A stretch of 64,000 bases of DNA, taken from assembly GCF_002844575.1 (NCBI RefSeq), contig NZ_PIQO01000015.1, positions 1 to 64,000 of the forward strand. Reading direction: 5' to 3'. The notes under the pieces are model-generated. The model worked only from the letters and a program-made list of their open reading frames with translations. It was not told the origin of the DNA and made no database searches. Positions 8,504-17,150 of the stretch are shown here, in pieces. This DNA is from Heyndrickxia camelliae (GTDB lineage: Bacteria; Bacillota; Bacilli; Bacillales; Bacillaceae_C). The position numbers were made by a program, and so were the translations under genes. Numbering within the stretch: position 1 is the stretch's first letter; every line of letters begins with the position of its first letter.

Positions 8504-8944
8504 GTGAAATATACTAAAGCAACAAATTATGCCCTTCATACAATTGTTTATTTAGCTGTTTTACCTGCCGGAAAAACGATAGGTGTAAAACCTTTGGCTG
8601 AAATTCAAAAGGTGTCACCAACGTATCTTTCTAAAGTTTTAACGAATTTAGTTAAATCTGGCTTTATTGAATCAGTTACGGGGGTGAATGGCGGATATAA
8701 ATTAATAAAAGCGCCAAAGGAAATAACGTTCTTAGAAATCATTCATGCCATTGAAGGGACGACTTCACTGTTTCATTGTAGTTTAGATAATGATATCCAT
8801 GACAGACAAAATTGCTTAATCGAAAAAGTAATGAACGAGGCCGAAGAAAAAATGGAAGACTATTTAAGGACACAGACAATTGAACAGGTAGTGGAAAAAG
8901 TCCATGACAATATGGTACAACATATCAATTCTGTAGCAAATTAA
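8504..8944 (+). CDS. Rrf2-family transcriptional regulator
   Basis: The 146-residue protein has the Rrf2 winged-helix domain: YTKATNYALHTIVYLA, then LAEIQKVSPTYLSKVLTNL as the recognition region, and NGGYKLIKAPKEITFLEI as the wing. Two Cys residues (in FHCS and QNCL) lie where iron-sulfur or thiol-sensing members have three, so cluster or redox sensing is possible but not certain. The GTG at 8504 is preferred because AGAAGGTGA lies five to ten bases upstream; the longer frame reaches into the promoter. Related palindromes flank the gene on both sides, which points to control of itself and of the flavoprotein gene downstream. Confidence 0.92.
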   Translation: MKYTKATNYALHTIVYLAVLPAGKTIGVKPLAEIQKVSPTYLSKVLTNLVKSGFIESVTGVNGGYKLIKAPKEITFLEIIHAIEGTTSLFHCSLDNDIHDRQNCLIEKVMNEAEEKMEDYLRTQTIEQVVEKVHDNMVQHINSVAN

Positions 8945-8958
8945 ATTTTTTTAATTTA

Positions 8959-8992
8959 ATTATAGACTATAAATATCTTTAATATCTATAAT
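8959..8992 (+). promoter_or_regulatory. Second Rrf2-type operator, before the flavoprotein gene
   Basis: The half-site ATTATAGAC (8959-8967) and a precise copy of the right arm, ATCTATAAT (8984-8992), lie between the regulator and the flavoprotein gene. The arms equal those of the operator at 8466-8490, but the spacing is wider (16 instead of 7 bases). This suggests a second binding site or two overlapping half-sites. Confidence 0.6.
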
Positions 8993-9027
8993 ACAGCAAC
9001 ACAAAAAAATATAATGAGGTGAAAAAA

Positions 9028-9930
9028 ATGATGTTAGATTGCGCAATAATAGGTGGGGGTCCTGCAGGATTAAATGCTGCTCTTGTTCTAGGCAGAGCTA
9101 GAAGAAAAATTATCCTTTTTGACAATAACCAGCCGAGAAACGCTGTTACACATGAGTCTCACGGATTTATTACAAGAGATGGTGTTTCACCGCGAGAGTT
9201 CCGAGCCTTAGCTCATCAAGATATTAGGAAATATCCCTCCGTACAAATAAATGAAAATAAAATTGTAAAAATAAAACAAGCTAGCAATTCTACCTTTGAA
9301 TTAATTACACATGAAGGGGAAACATATTTAACAAAGAAGATTATTTTGGCCATAGGCCTGAAAGAAAGCCTACCCAAGGTGAATGGAATATGGGACTTTT
9401 ATGGAAAGAGTTTATTTAGTTGTCCATATTGCGATGGTTGGGAATTAAAAGATCAGCCACTAGTATTAATCTCTGAAAACAAACACGTAATTCATATGGC
9501 AAAAATAATCTATCAATGGAGCAGAGACCTAGTTATTTGTACAAACGGAAATAAAATTATTTCCGAAGCAGATGCGCAGTTACTTTGCAGTAAAGGAATT
9601 AGAATAAAAGAAGAAAGAATATTAAATTTAATTGGCACACAAGGAAAATTAGAAAAAGTGATACTGGAAGATGGAACAGAGATTTGGCGCTCAGGTGGAT
9701 TTGTTATGACGGAACTTGAACAGCCAAATAATTTTGCTAAGATATTGGGATGTTCCATGAAAACAAATGGTGGAATTGTGGTGGACGATTTAGGCAGAAC
9801 GAATGTTGAAGGCATATATGCAGCAGGGGATACATCGATAGTTGGACCGTCACAGTTAATTATCGCTGCTGCTCACGGATCTCGTGTTGCAATGGGAATA
9901 AACTATGATCTAACAATGGAAGAATTTTAA
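9028..9930 (+). CDS. Thioredoxin reductase-like FAD/NAD(P) oxidoreductase
   Basis: The 300-residue protein has an N-terminal FAD site (CAIIGGGPAGLNAALVLGRA), a redox-active CxxC in SCPYCDGWE near residue 135, and a C-terminal FAD motif (GIYAAGDTSIVGPSQ). This is the layout of low-molecular-weight thioredoxin reductases, but CPYCDG replaces the usual CATCDG, as in a set of Bacillus enzymes of unknown substrate. GAGGTG six bases before the ATG decides the start. Palindromes like the one at the Rrf2 promoter lie directly upstream, so redox- or iron-sulfur-dependent control is likely. Confidence 0.9.
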   Translation: MMLDCAIIGGGPAGLNAALVLGRARRKIILFDNNQPRNAVTHESHGFITRDGVSPREFRALAHQDIRKYPSVQINENKIVKIKQASNSTFELITHEGETYLTKKIILAIGLKESLPKVNGIWDFYGKSLFSCPYCDGWELKDQPLVLISENKHVIHMAKIIYQWSRDLVICTNGNKIISEADAQLLCSKGIRIKEERILNLIGTQGKLEKVILEDGTEIWRSGGFVMTELEQPNNFAKILGCSMKTNGGIVVDDLGRTNVEGIYAAGDTSIVGPSQLIIAAAHGSRVAMGINYDLTMEEF

Positions 9931-10444
9931 TCCGATCGTTTATAAAATCAGGTGTGGAGAAGTCTTTCCATGCCTTTTATATTTCTTTAATAGATTTTAT
10001 GACGAGCGGAAATTTGCTATCTCGAAGCCTTTAAAAAGTATAATGCCTTCGCTTGAAAAATTAATTTAATAATGGTTACTGTATTTTGCCCGTGTAAGAT
10101 AATTAGAGTACTTTTTAGGGAAGAAAGTGAGAGTATCTGGAAAGTAGAAGCAATTATAAAGAGGCAGTAAAGTGTGAAAGGTCCGGGCGGATGTATTGAT
10201 CGCTGCTCTTTTTTATTTTGCTTTAGTAGGTACAGACTGTCTCAATAGAAAGATTCTAATTTTAATTTTATTGTTCTGGCCAACGATAAACCTCCTCATA
10301 TCTCGTATTATGAATACTAGAATAAATATAATATTGATAGCTATTAGAAAACGTATTACATACTCTGACAAAAAGTTACTTTTCTACTATTGTGACTCAA
10401 ATTTAATATTGTTATATTGGAAATATCTGAAAGAAATATACTTT
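9931..10444 (+). other. Intergenic region, no gene seen
   Basis: I see no convincing gene. A weak stem (near 10160-10168 with 10203-10212) followed by T residues at about 10210 resembles a terminator. An open frame crosses 10196-10570 but runs into the riboswitch and has no ribosome site, so it is not called. Confidence 0.5.
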
Positions 10445-10449
10445 TCGTA

Positions 10450-10547
10450 CGACAATAGCAAACCCACTGAAAAGTGGCGACGCAAAGCTACAGGGGCTAA
10501 AGTGGATATAAAACAATTAATCACTATGCTTGCCAGCTGCCGAATAC
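10450..10547 (+). promoter_or_regulatory. Cyclic di-GMP-I (GEMM) riboswitch aptamer
   Basis: The conserved parts occur in order: GCAAACC at 10458, a CCACT-GAAA-AGTGG hairpin with the GAAA tetraloop, GACGCAAAGCTA at 10478-10489, CAGGGGCTAA, and the closing strand GCCAGCTGCCGA at 10532-10543. These are the hallmarks of the GEMM-I class, whose P2 tetraloop docks into the other helix when c-di-GMP is bound. The downstream gene is an ATP-grasp protein at 10741. Confidence 0.92.
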
Positions 10548-10600
10548 GACGGGAAACCTCCGTCTTTTAACTCAAAATACGGGGGGTTTTTATTTTTGTT
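10548..10600 (+). terminator. Expression platform of the c-di-GMP riboswitch
   Basis: AAACCTCCGT (10554-10563) can pair with ACGGGGGGTTT (10579-10589), and T-rich sequence follows to about 10600, giving an intrinsic terminator. The first arm can instead join a smaller hairpin, GACGG (10548-10552) with CCGTC (10560-10564), which would disrupt the terminator. Which fold c-di-GMP favours cannot be told by eye. Confidence 0.75.
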
Positions 10601-10740
10601 TAATTTGTTATCGGTAAATTATCCTTCAGTATTCAGAATAGTCGTAATTTAAGTACTCGTTTCTGATATTTGCTCTTCATGCATTAAATCAAAAATTTCC
10701 TTTTTAGAGCAATGAAACCAACTAGAGAAGGTGAATTACA

Positions 10741-11598
10741 ATGGAAAAACTATTATTTGTAACTGATTTATATTATAAGGCCAAAGGAGCACGGCTTTAT
10801 TATGAGGAGGATTTGTATCTTACATCCCAACTAAGAAAAGAGTTTCAAATAGCGATTTGTCATCCTGAGGATACAGAAGTATTTGAAAAGGATGTCGATT
10901 TAATCCTAGTTAGAAATATTGGTTCCGTAATGAAGTTCAAAGAGAAATATCAGGCATTTCGCCGCAGAGTGGTTGCTAATAGTTTGAAAACTTATAATTC
11001 CTTCAACGGAAACGGAGATATGAATGGAAAAGAATACTTAATTGAGTTAACAAAAGCTGACTTTCCTGTTATTCCAACTATTGACTCTCTTGATTTATTA
11101 GACAGATTGCCAAATTCAGACATGTATACGATAAAACCAAAATACGGAGCAGATTCGATAGGTCTAGAGTTTGTTTCTAAAAATGAACTCACTGCTAAAA
11201 TAGATTCAAATACAAACAGTATTTTAGTACAGCCTTTTATTGACTTTGAATATGAGGTCTCCTTCTATTTTATTGATAAAGAGTTTCAATACGCCCTTTA
11301 TACACCGGATAAAACGAAAAGGTGGGAACTAGAGGAATATGTTCCTACTAAACAAGACTTATCGTTCGCCAAGCAGTTTATTGATTGGAACAATCTTGAT
11401 TGGGGAATTGAACGGGTGGACGCTTGTCGAACGAAAGATGGAAATCTTTTACTGGTCGAACACGAAGATCTAAATCCTTATTTGTCTCTTGCAATGCTAT
11501 CACCTGAAAAACGTGATAACTTTGTGGGGACACTGAAAAAAGCATTACATAAAGCACTTCAAACAAATCTTAACCAAAATCTTTATATAACTTTATGA
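10741..11598 (+). CDS. ATP-grasp-like protein under a c-di-GMP riboswitch
   Basis: The 285-residue protein resembles ATP-grasp ligases. IKPKYGADSIGLEFV (about residues 122-136) looks like the glycine-rich ATP loop, ILVQPFIDFEYEVSFYFI like the central strand pair, and WGIERVDACRTKDGNLLLVE with EDLNPYLSL like the metal-binding end strand. The N-terminal third (FVTDLYYKAKGARLYYEEDL) is less typical. ATP-grasp enzymes form amide or ester bonds through an acyl phosphate. GAAGGTG seven bases before the ATG supports the start. The c-di-GMP-I riboswitch about 140 bases upstream is the only visible control, so the product may belong to a surface or lifestyle switch. The substrate is unknown. Confidence 0.75.
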   Translation: MEKLLFVTDLYYKAKGARLYYEEDLYLTSQLRKEFQIAICHPEDTEVFEKDVDLILVRNIGSVMKFKEKYQAFRRRVVANSLKTYNSFNGNGDMNGKEYLIELTKADFPVIPTIDSLDLLDRLPNSDMYTIKPKYGADSIGLEFVSKNELTAKIDSNTNSILVQPFIDFEYEVSFYFIDKEFQYALYTPDKTKRWELEEYVPTKQDLSFAKQFIDWNNLDWGIERVDACRTKDGNLLLVEHEDLNPYLSLAMLSPEKRDNFVGTLKKALHKALQTNLNQNLYITL

Positions 11599-12091
11599 TG
11601 TTGCTTTCTTTTTTCTATTTTGAACATGTCATGGAGACTCGCTAAAAAAGGAGTCTCCCAATGAATCATTTTTCCTATTAGGAAAAAGATGAGATGTTTT
11701 ACATAATACATTCCAACCTGAAAGGCAGAAGCAACGGCATCGGCTGGTGCTGAGCCTGTACAAATCTTATGTAGTTAAGCTAGCTATTTTTAGGTTGACC
11801 ATTTTTTATAATGATATACGAAAACGGTAGCCAAGGTAGAACGTAAGCCCTTGTGAATCTGCGAGCGTAAAGAACAATCGGAATCTTATAAATAGCGAGA
11901 AATATAATTGTTAAACTTACGTCATCTTAGTAAAAAATATGGTTACGAGAATTTTATGATAAAAAATGTGAAGAAGGAAAACCCTTCACAATAAACTCTT
12001 ACATTAGATCTATGTACTTTTAAAAAGTATAGAAACTATTAATATAAAAGTTTATCTAAACAAGCAAAATGTTGACATACTATTAGCTGGT
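11599..12091 (+). other. Intergenic region with hairpins and possible coding debris
   Basis: There is no intact gene. A perfect 8-bp hairpin (GGAGACTC at 11633, GAGTCTCC at 11651) follows the ATP-grasp gene but lacks a T tract. A second hairpin lies near 11966-11990 (TGTGAAG with CTTCACA). Short protein-like stretches on the minus strand (for example APADAVASAFQVGMYYVK near 11690-11745) suggest the remains of a gene that I cannot identify. Confidence 0.4.
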
Positions 12092-12379
12092 TTAAGATGA
12101 AAATTTGATTTCACCAGTTGCAACTCCTACAATGATAGTCGCAATAAGAATAGCTAATATTGAAAATAATATCTTATTGACTAAGCGAACAGGTTTTAGC
12201 CTTTTTTTTGCCTTATCGTTTAGATTTAAAACAATAATATATACTACTACGCCAATGATTATTGCTACTAAATCTTTTAAAGTAAATGGTTTGCTAATAT
12301 AGCTGTCCAAGTAGAAAACAGTTAGGATTATTACACCAAATAGCATTAACTGTAAAATGAAATATTTAATAAGATTCAT
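12092..12379 (-). CDS. Small membrane protein, function unknown
   Basis: The 95-residue protein has three likely membrane segments (about residues 6-24, 36-54 and 66-88), with a Lys/Arg-rich loop NDKAKKRLKPVR between the second and third. An AAGGAAG ribosome site lies about ten bases before the ATG. I do not recognise a family. It sits alone between regions of gene decay, so it could be an accessory gene. Confidence 0.6.
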   Translation of the reverse strand: MNLIKYFILQLMLFGVIILTVFYLDSYISKPFTLKDLVAIIIGVVVYIIVLNLNDKAKKRLKPVRLVNKILFSILAILIATIIVGVATGEIKFSS

Positions 12380-12514
12380 TTGTATAATCTTCCTTGGATT
12401 TCTCTATATTTCCCAAATGCAACTTTTTCAAAAAACCTGGCCTTTACTTGAATAAGACAAACGCATCCTTTATTAAGAATCGCTGCCTATCAGTTAAAGA
12501 AGGTTTTACTTTTT

Positions 12515-12955
12515 TCATTTATTGAGATTACTGTCATAAGGATCAGTATACAAGTCTATATCAAATTCAGCTACAATACTTGAAGCAAATTCTATAATTT
12601 CTTTATCTATATATAAACTAGCGGTATTTTCCTCTTCAATGTTAATAACGACAAAGAATTTACACTCCAATGAATAATCCTTTTTATTTCGTTAATGACT
12701 GATATTTTATTATGTAATTTACCTATTATTCGCTTTAGTTGATCATCTACATCTAGTGAATCTTGATAGCCTCTCTTTCCTATATCCCAACTTGTCTCCT
12801 TTCTATAACAAACTGTCGATCGGCTTGGAATTAAATCACCTTTTTTATATCTCAGTAGGTATTACTTTTAACTTTTGGGTAACCACATTGAATGGACAGT
12901 TATCCCCAAGCTGAAATAAACATTTACCTGAGTTTTATTCAAATATATTGCATCT
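12515..12955 (-). pseudogene. Frameshifted DUF4279-domain gene
   Basis: The stretch 12380-13228 has no intact gene, but three minus-strand frames join into one DUF4279-like protein. In order they give QLGDNCPFNVVTQKLKVIPT, KKGDLIPSRS, TSWDIGKRGYQDSLDVDDQL, then CKFFVVINIEEENTASLYID and a tail rich in Asp that ends in a TGA at 12515. At least two frameshifts separate them, one at an A run near 12690 where a single missing base explains the break. The family assignment comes from the W-x-x-GKRG and FVVxNIE pattern. Sequencing error in A/T runs could mimic this. Confidence 0.7.
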
Positions 12956-13228
12956 CCTATCAATGCTCATTTTAACATATTCCAAATATTATCTTTCCTT
13001 CTTCTACTAATCTTGTTGGTCGAATAAGAAAAAAGAGTTGCAGATGCACACTGAATATACCATTCTAGCCCCCTTTCATTACCTATATTTCGTTCATTTT
13101 TTCGCGAAAAGTAATAACATAATACCCGTATCTTTTTGTCTATATAATTCGTTTATTATTAGAAAGACAGTTCATTTCAAGTCTGCTGATAAACAATAGA
13201 TACCTTTTATTAATCAGGAGGGTGTAGC

Positions 13229-13987
13229 ATGAAAATTGCAGCGCTTTATGATATTCACGGAAATTTGCCAGCTCTGAATGCAATACTAAAGGATTTAGAA
13301 AAGGTCAAACCAGACTTAATTATTTTTGGAGGAGATATCGTCTCTGGGCCTATGCCTAGGCAGACATTGGAACGAATTTTCTCTTTGACCGATAATATAC
13401 GCTTCATTCGTGGAAATGGAGACAGGGAAGTGGTGACAGCTTTTGACAACTATCCCCTTCCACCGACTATGTCCGAAAAAGGTCGCCAAAAGACTCAATG
13501 GGTTGCAGAACAGTTGACTAGGCCACATCGAGATTTTTTATCTGAATTACCAGAAACTCTAACAATCGAAGTTGATGGTTTGGGAGATATTCTATTTTGT
13601 CATGCTACACCAAGAAGCGATGATGAGATTTTTACACCTGTTACTTCGGAGGAACGGCTTAGCAAGATTTTTGCAGATGTTAAGCAAGAGGTTGTTATTT
13701 GTGGACACACCCATATACAATTTGAACGACAATTAGGTAATATTCGTATTCTTAATGCTGGGAGCGTAGGGATGCCGTTTGCGGAACAGCCAGGAGCTTA
13801 CTGGCTCCTAATTTATCCAAAAGGTTATAAATTTTGTCGGACAACATACGATTTGAAGTCAGCTGCAAAAGAAATTATAAAAAGCGGAGACCCGCAAGTA
13901 AATGAGTTTGTTGAAAGGAACTTGCTTAATATACCAACCGTGACGCAAGCCACTGAATTTTTAGAACGTATGTCAAGGAGAAAATAA
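13229..13987 (+). CDS. Metallophosphoesterase, calcineurin-like (YfcE-type)
   Basis: The 252-residue protein carries all five metal-binding motifs of the family in order: DIHGN (D-x-H), FGGDIV (GD), RGNGDRE (GN-x-D), CHATP and GHTH. Such two-metal enzymes hydrolyse phosphodiesters or phosphomonoesters. CAGGAGGGTG six bases before the ATG decides the start. The gene stands alone, with decayed DNA on both sides. The substrate is unknown. Confidence 0.92.
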   Translation: MKIAALYDIHGNLPALNAILKDLEKVKPDLIIFGGDIVSGPMPRQTLERIFSLTDNIRFIRGNGDREVVTAFDNYPLPPTMSEKGRQKTQWVAEQLTRPHRDFLSELPETLTIEVDGLGDILFCHATPRSDDEIFTPVTSEERLSKIFADVKQEVVICGHTHIQFERQLGNIRILNAGSVGMPFAEQPGAYWLLIYPKGYKFCRTTYDLKSAAKEIIKSGDPQVNEFVERNLLNIPTVTQATEFLERMSRRK

Positions 13988-14750
13988 TAAAGGCAGCAAA
14001 TACGAAGCCGTTATTTTAAAATGGAAGGGACAAGGTCCCAAGTCGGAGGAAAGTTATCAATATTGTTGAGGGAAAAAATAATACTAGAAAATTATACAAC
14101 CAATGAATGGATCCAAAAATAAAGAGTACTTTATCCCAATTTGTAGGAATGACACAGATCAAATAGTGTTATTTGAAGGGGAAGAAATAGGCGTCTACTT
14201 TCTAAGAAGCTCATGTAATAATTTTTTTCATCCTACCCATCAAACCAATGAACTTTCATGAGTGTATGATGGAACCAGATATAAAATACGCACCGGAACT
14301 ATAATTGATTGTTGTGATTTGTTATAACTAATCCGCAATGAAACAATGGTATATAACTTGGTTTAAACTGCTTTATTATACGTAGACAAAAAACAATTAA
14401 CTTAAAGTCACAAAGCTTTGTAAAAGGCGATAAAAGGGAGGACATTTTATGTCTTTATAATAAAGATTGATAAAGACTTTCTTCAATCCCATATACAACG
14501 ACAAATGGAAAACCGTTATTTCGCGAAAATCATGGTTTTCCATTTAAATAAAAATTGTTTATATATAAAGTTTGAACAAATCTTATTGAGCTAAAGTCTT
14601 CACTAGTTTAAGTGCACAGATAGCAGAAGAGCATCAATTTAATCTTATTGAAGTCAGGCAATCTATTAGCTAGAGTAAACCCTTATGATGTTAAAATTCC
14701 AAAAAGTTTTATCACCATTGGAGCAGTTTGTATGTAAAAGCAATTCCTTT
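13988..14750 (+). other. Long intergenic region with coding debris
   Basis: No intact gene was found in 760 bases. A short open stretch at about 14117-14215 (KEYFIPICRNDTDQIVLFEG) and another near 14620-14665 look like eroded coding sequence of unknown families. A GGGAC/GTCCC mini-hairpin lies near 14027-14040, and a striking long hairpin at 14503-14545 is listed separately. Confidence 0.5.
14503..14545. repeat. Perfect 12-bp inverted repeat with a nested palindrome
   Basis: AAATGGAAAACC (14503-14514) and GGTTTTCCATTT (14534-14545) are exact reverse complements. The 19-base interior contains the palindrome TTTCGCGAAA, so nearly the whole element can fold into one long stem. It is not next to a gene end and has no clean T tract. 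It might be a mini-element, a structured RNA or a binding site. Confidence 0.7.
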
Positions 14751-15245
14751 CTATAAAAAAGTTAAAAATCTATTATTCCAGAGATTCTCATGATGCTCAA
14801 TGATGGTTTTAGCCCCTAGAAGGTCACTATTAAGGGTGGTAGTTAATCCTTTTTTCATAAATAATTTATATCCTAATCCGTGAGCCATTCTAATAGTTGT
14901 ATCTACACAATATTCCGTCTGTGCGCCACAGATTTCAAGTGAATTTATATTTAATTTCATTAGTTGATCATTTAAGTCAGTCTTGAAAAATGAGTTTGCA
15001 TGTGTTTTGTTGACATAGATATCTGTATCTTTATTATCTAGTTCACGAAACAGTTGCCATTTTGGAGAATTAAGGACCAGATCACCATCATTATGTTGAA
15101 TAAAAATTATAGGATTGTTTTTTTCTCTATATAAACGAATTCTTTGATTAACCCCATCTAGTACATTCGCTAAGTTATAAAGTGGAACATTTTCAGGCTG
15201 AACACCAATTTGCAAGTCAATAATTATTAATGCTGTATTTTCCAT
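14751..15245 (-). CDS. Isochorismatase-family cysteine hydrolase
   Basis: The 164-residue protein has the family's catalytic triad positions: Asp in LIIIDLQIGV, Lys in NKTHANSFF and Cys in GAQTEYCVDTTIR. The isochorismatase-like fold includes nicotinamidases and other amide or vinyl-ether hydrolases; the short length fits the small YecD/nicotinamidase-like group. The ATG at 15245 is chosen because AGGAG lies about ten bases upstream, within the longer open frame. It is followed on the same strand by nothing obvious, and the YfiT gene lies upstream. Confidence 0.9.
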   Translation of the reverse strand: MENTALIIIDLQIGVQPENVPLYNLANVLDGVNQRIRLYREKNNPIIFIQHNDGDLVLNSPKWQLFRELDNKDTDIYVNKTHANSFFKTDLNDQLMKLNINSLEICGAQTEYCVDTTIRMAHGLGYKLFMKKGLTTTLNSDLLGAKTIIEHHENLWNNRFLTFL

Positions 15246-15367
15246 AATTATTATTCTCCTCAATCATAAAATTTCCTTATGTTTATTTTCTTATCGCAAT
15301 TTCTCTTTAACATAAGGGAACAGCTCAATTTTTCAGTAGAATTGATTTGTTATTCTAGATATGCACC

Positions 15368-15877
15368 TCAATCTTTTAAAGCTAGTTGAATATGTGCAAA
15401 ATGGTGGTTACCATGCCATGCGTAAAGTGCGATACTTTGTTCAATTCTCATTTTATTACCATCAGGATATTGATATGTACGCTTTAATTGGGTATCTGTT
15501 AAATTTTCAAGTAAATATGTCCAGCGTTCATGGAGACTTTTCAAAAGCTGTAATGAAACTTTAACAGGCAGATTATAATCTGTTAACCCTGCCCATTCAC
15601 TTTCTTCATACGTTTTAACTACTGGATTTTCTTCCGTCAAAGCTAAATTTATTCGCATATATCCATTTAGATGGCTATCGACAATATGATGAATAAGCTG
15701 ACGTACATTCCAGCTATTTTCCCTATATGTTTTTGTTAATTTTATTTCATCAAGGGATACAGTTAGTGCATTCAAACGACTAGGAAGTGTGGAAATTTCC
15801 TTAATCCACATTTGAATATCTTTTTTTTGTACTTCATTAGGACACTCGAATTGACCGATTGGGTATCTATTATCCAT
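15368..15877 (-). CDS. yfiT: YfiT-like DinB-superfamily protein
   Basis: The 169-residue protein is close to B. subtilis YfiT in length and sequence pattern (start YPIGQFECP, then WNVRQLIHHIVDSHLNGYMR and the C-terminal YAWHGNHHFAHI). The three His positions that bind metal in YfiT (one in the LIHHIVDSH segment, two in HGNHHFAH) are present. It is a four-helix bundle; the natural reaction is unknown, with bacillithiol transfer suggested for relatives. GTGGAGG nine bases before the ATG supports the start. Confidence 0.88.
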   Translation of the reverse strand: MDNRYPIGQFECPNEVQKKDIQMWIKEISTLPSRLNALTVSLDEIKLTKTYRENSWNVRQLIHHIVDSHLNGYMRINLALTEENPVVKTYEESEWAGLTDYNLPVKVSLQLLKSLHERWTYLLENLTDTQLKRTYQYPDGNKMRIEQSIALYAWHGNHHFAHIQLALKD

Positions 15878-16126
15878 TAAAAATCCTCCACTTTTCTGAC
15901 CTCTATCATAATTATTTCAAACTACTATTATTTTCACAATATGTTACTCAGTTAAATTGCCCGAATGTTGTTAAACATATATTTTCAACAAAACTGCTCC
16001 TGTTGTTCAATAAGAAAAGCTGCCGAACTGGCAGCTGGATCTTAAACTATTGTCCCTGTAGTAGGAGAAGAAATTTTTATGATACGAGGAAAAGAAGTAA
16101 AATCCAGTTTGACTTGCTCGAATGTC

Positions 16127-17050
16127 TCACTCATCCGGCCAACTACCTAATAGCTCTTCGAAAAAGAGTCTCGGTGCAGATTGCTGGTCATTTTGTAGAT
16201 GACTTTTTGTCACAGCCATAATATTTAACTTTGGAACAATAAAAATATATTGTCCAAATATGCCATTAGCATAGTAGTAATCAATCGGGGTGTTAGTGTT
16301 AGTATTAGTTTTTTCATAAGTCCATAGCTGAAAACCATATCCAAATGTTCCTTCTGCTGTGGTTTTAACTTCTTTATATGTTTTTTTTGCCTGAAGGAGC
16401 CAGTTGGATGAAATCACCTGATGGGAATTGAATCGCCCTTCATTTAAGAATAGTAATCCAATCTTCACCATATCCTCTAGATTCAATGACATACTGAATC
16501 CACCGCCATGAATTCCTTGTGGGTCCATATGCCAAACGTATTTATTTATCCCTAATGGACGGAATAGATATTTTTCAGCAAATGAAGCGGTAGGAATTCC
16601 AGAAATTTTTTGTATTATCGCACTTAGTAAATGGGAGTCTCCCGAATTATACTGAAAGGTTGAACCTGGTTTATGTATAATAGGTTGTCCTAGTATGAAT
16701 TTAACCCAATTTTTTGATCCTTGGAAATTTCCTACTTGTAACCCTGAAGTCATGGTCAGCAAATGAAATATTGTAATTTCTTTCTTTTGCGGATCGTTAG
16801 ACTCTAATATTTCTGGAAAATAGTTTTGAATGGGTTCGTGAATATTTTTAATTAACCCTTTGTCGGCCATAATTCCAATTAATATAGAAACAATGGTCTT
16901 AGTAATGGAATTAACCTTTAAGGGCTTTTTTACCACCTTTTTATTCTTCACGTATTCGAAGATTTGGGTATTCCCCTTGTAAATGAGAAAAGCTTCAATT
17001 CTAATACTTTTAAGTTTCTTTTCTAACTCATTAAAAGATATTTTACTCAT
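16127..17050 (-). CDS. Serine hydrolase, beta-lactamase/penicillin-binding-like
   Basis: The 307-residue protein has the class C-type motifs: Ser and Lys in SITKTIVSILIG (S-x-x-K, about residue 48) and Tyr in FQYNSGDSHLL (YxN/YxS, about residue 138), with LLTMTSGL between them. No signal peptide is visible, so it is probably cytoplasmic. Relatives include esterases and 6-aminohexanoate-oligomer hydrolases. GGAG before the ATG supports the start. True beta-lactamase activity is not implied. Confidence 0.87.
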   Translation of the reverse strand: MSKISFNELEKKLKSIRIEAFLIYKGNTQIFEYVKNKKVVKKPLKVNSITKTIVSILIGIMADKGLIKNIHEPIQNYFPEILESNDPQKKEITIFHLLTMTSGLQVGNFQGSKNWVKFILGQPIIHKPGSTFQYNSGDSHLLSAIIQKISGIPTASFAEKYLFRPLGINKYVWHMDPQGIHGGGFSMSLNLEDMVKIGLLFLNEGRFNSHQVISSNWLLQAKKTYKEVKTTAEGTFGYGFQLWTYEKTNTNTNTPIDYYYANGIFGQYIFIVPKLNIMAVTKSHLQNDQQSAPRLFFEELLGSWPDE

Positions 17051-17150
17051 GTCTCTAATCTCCTTTCAAAACAAATTCTTCATTTACAACTTATTTCCTT
17101 CTTAATTATGCTAACCCAGCCCATTAGTAGAATAACTTTGTACCCTTCGC

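Noticed and set aside
10160-10215. A T-box or other riboswitch before the c-di-GMP switch
   Set aside because: The stretch has some stem potential but no conserved core of a known class that I can recognise.
10196-10570. A 124-codon open frame before the ATP-grasp gene
   Set aside because: It runs through the conserved c-di-GMP-I aptamer and into its terminator, has no ribosome site, and its composition is not protein-like at the end.
15859-16221. A 120-codon plus-strand open frame
   Set aside because: It overlaps the end of the serine hydrolase gene and the start of yfiT on the other strand and has no ribosome site.
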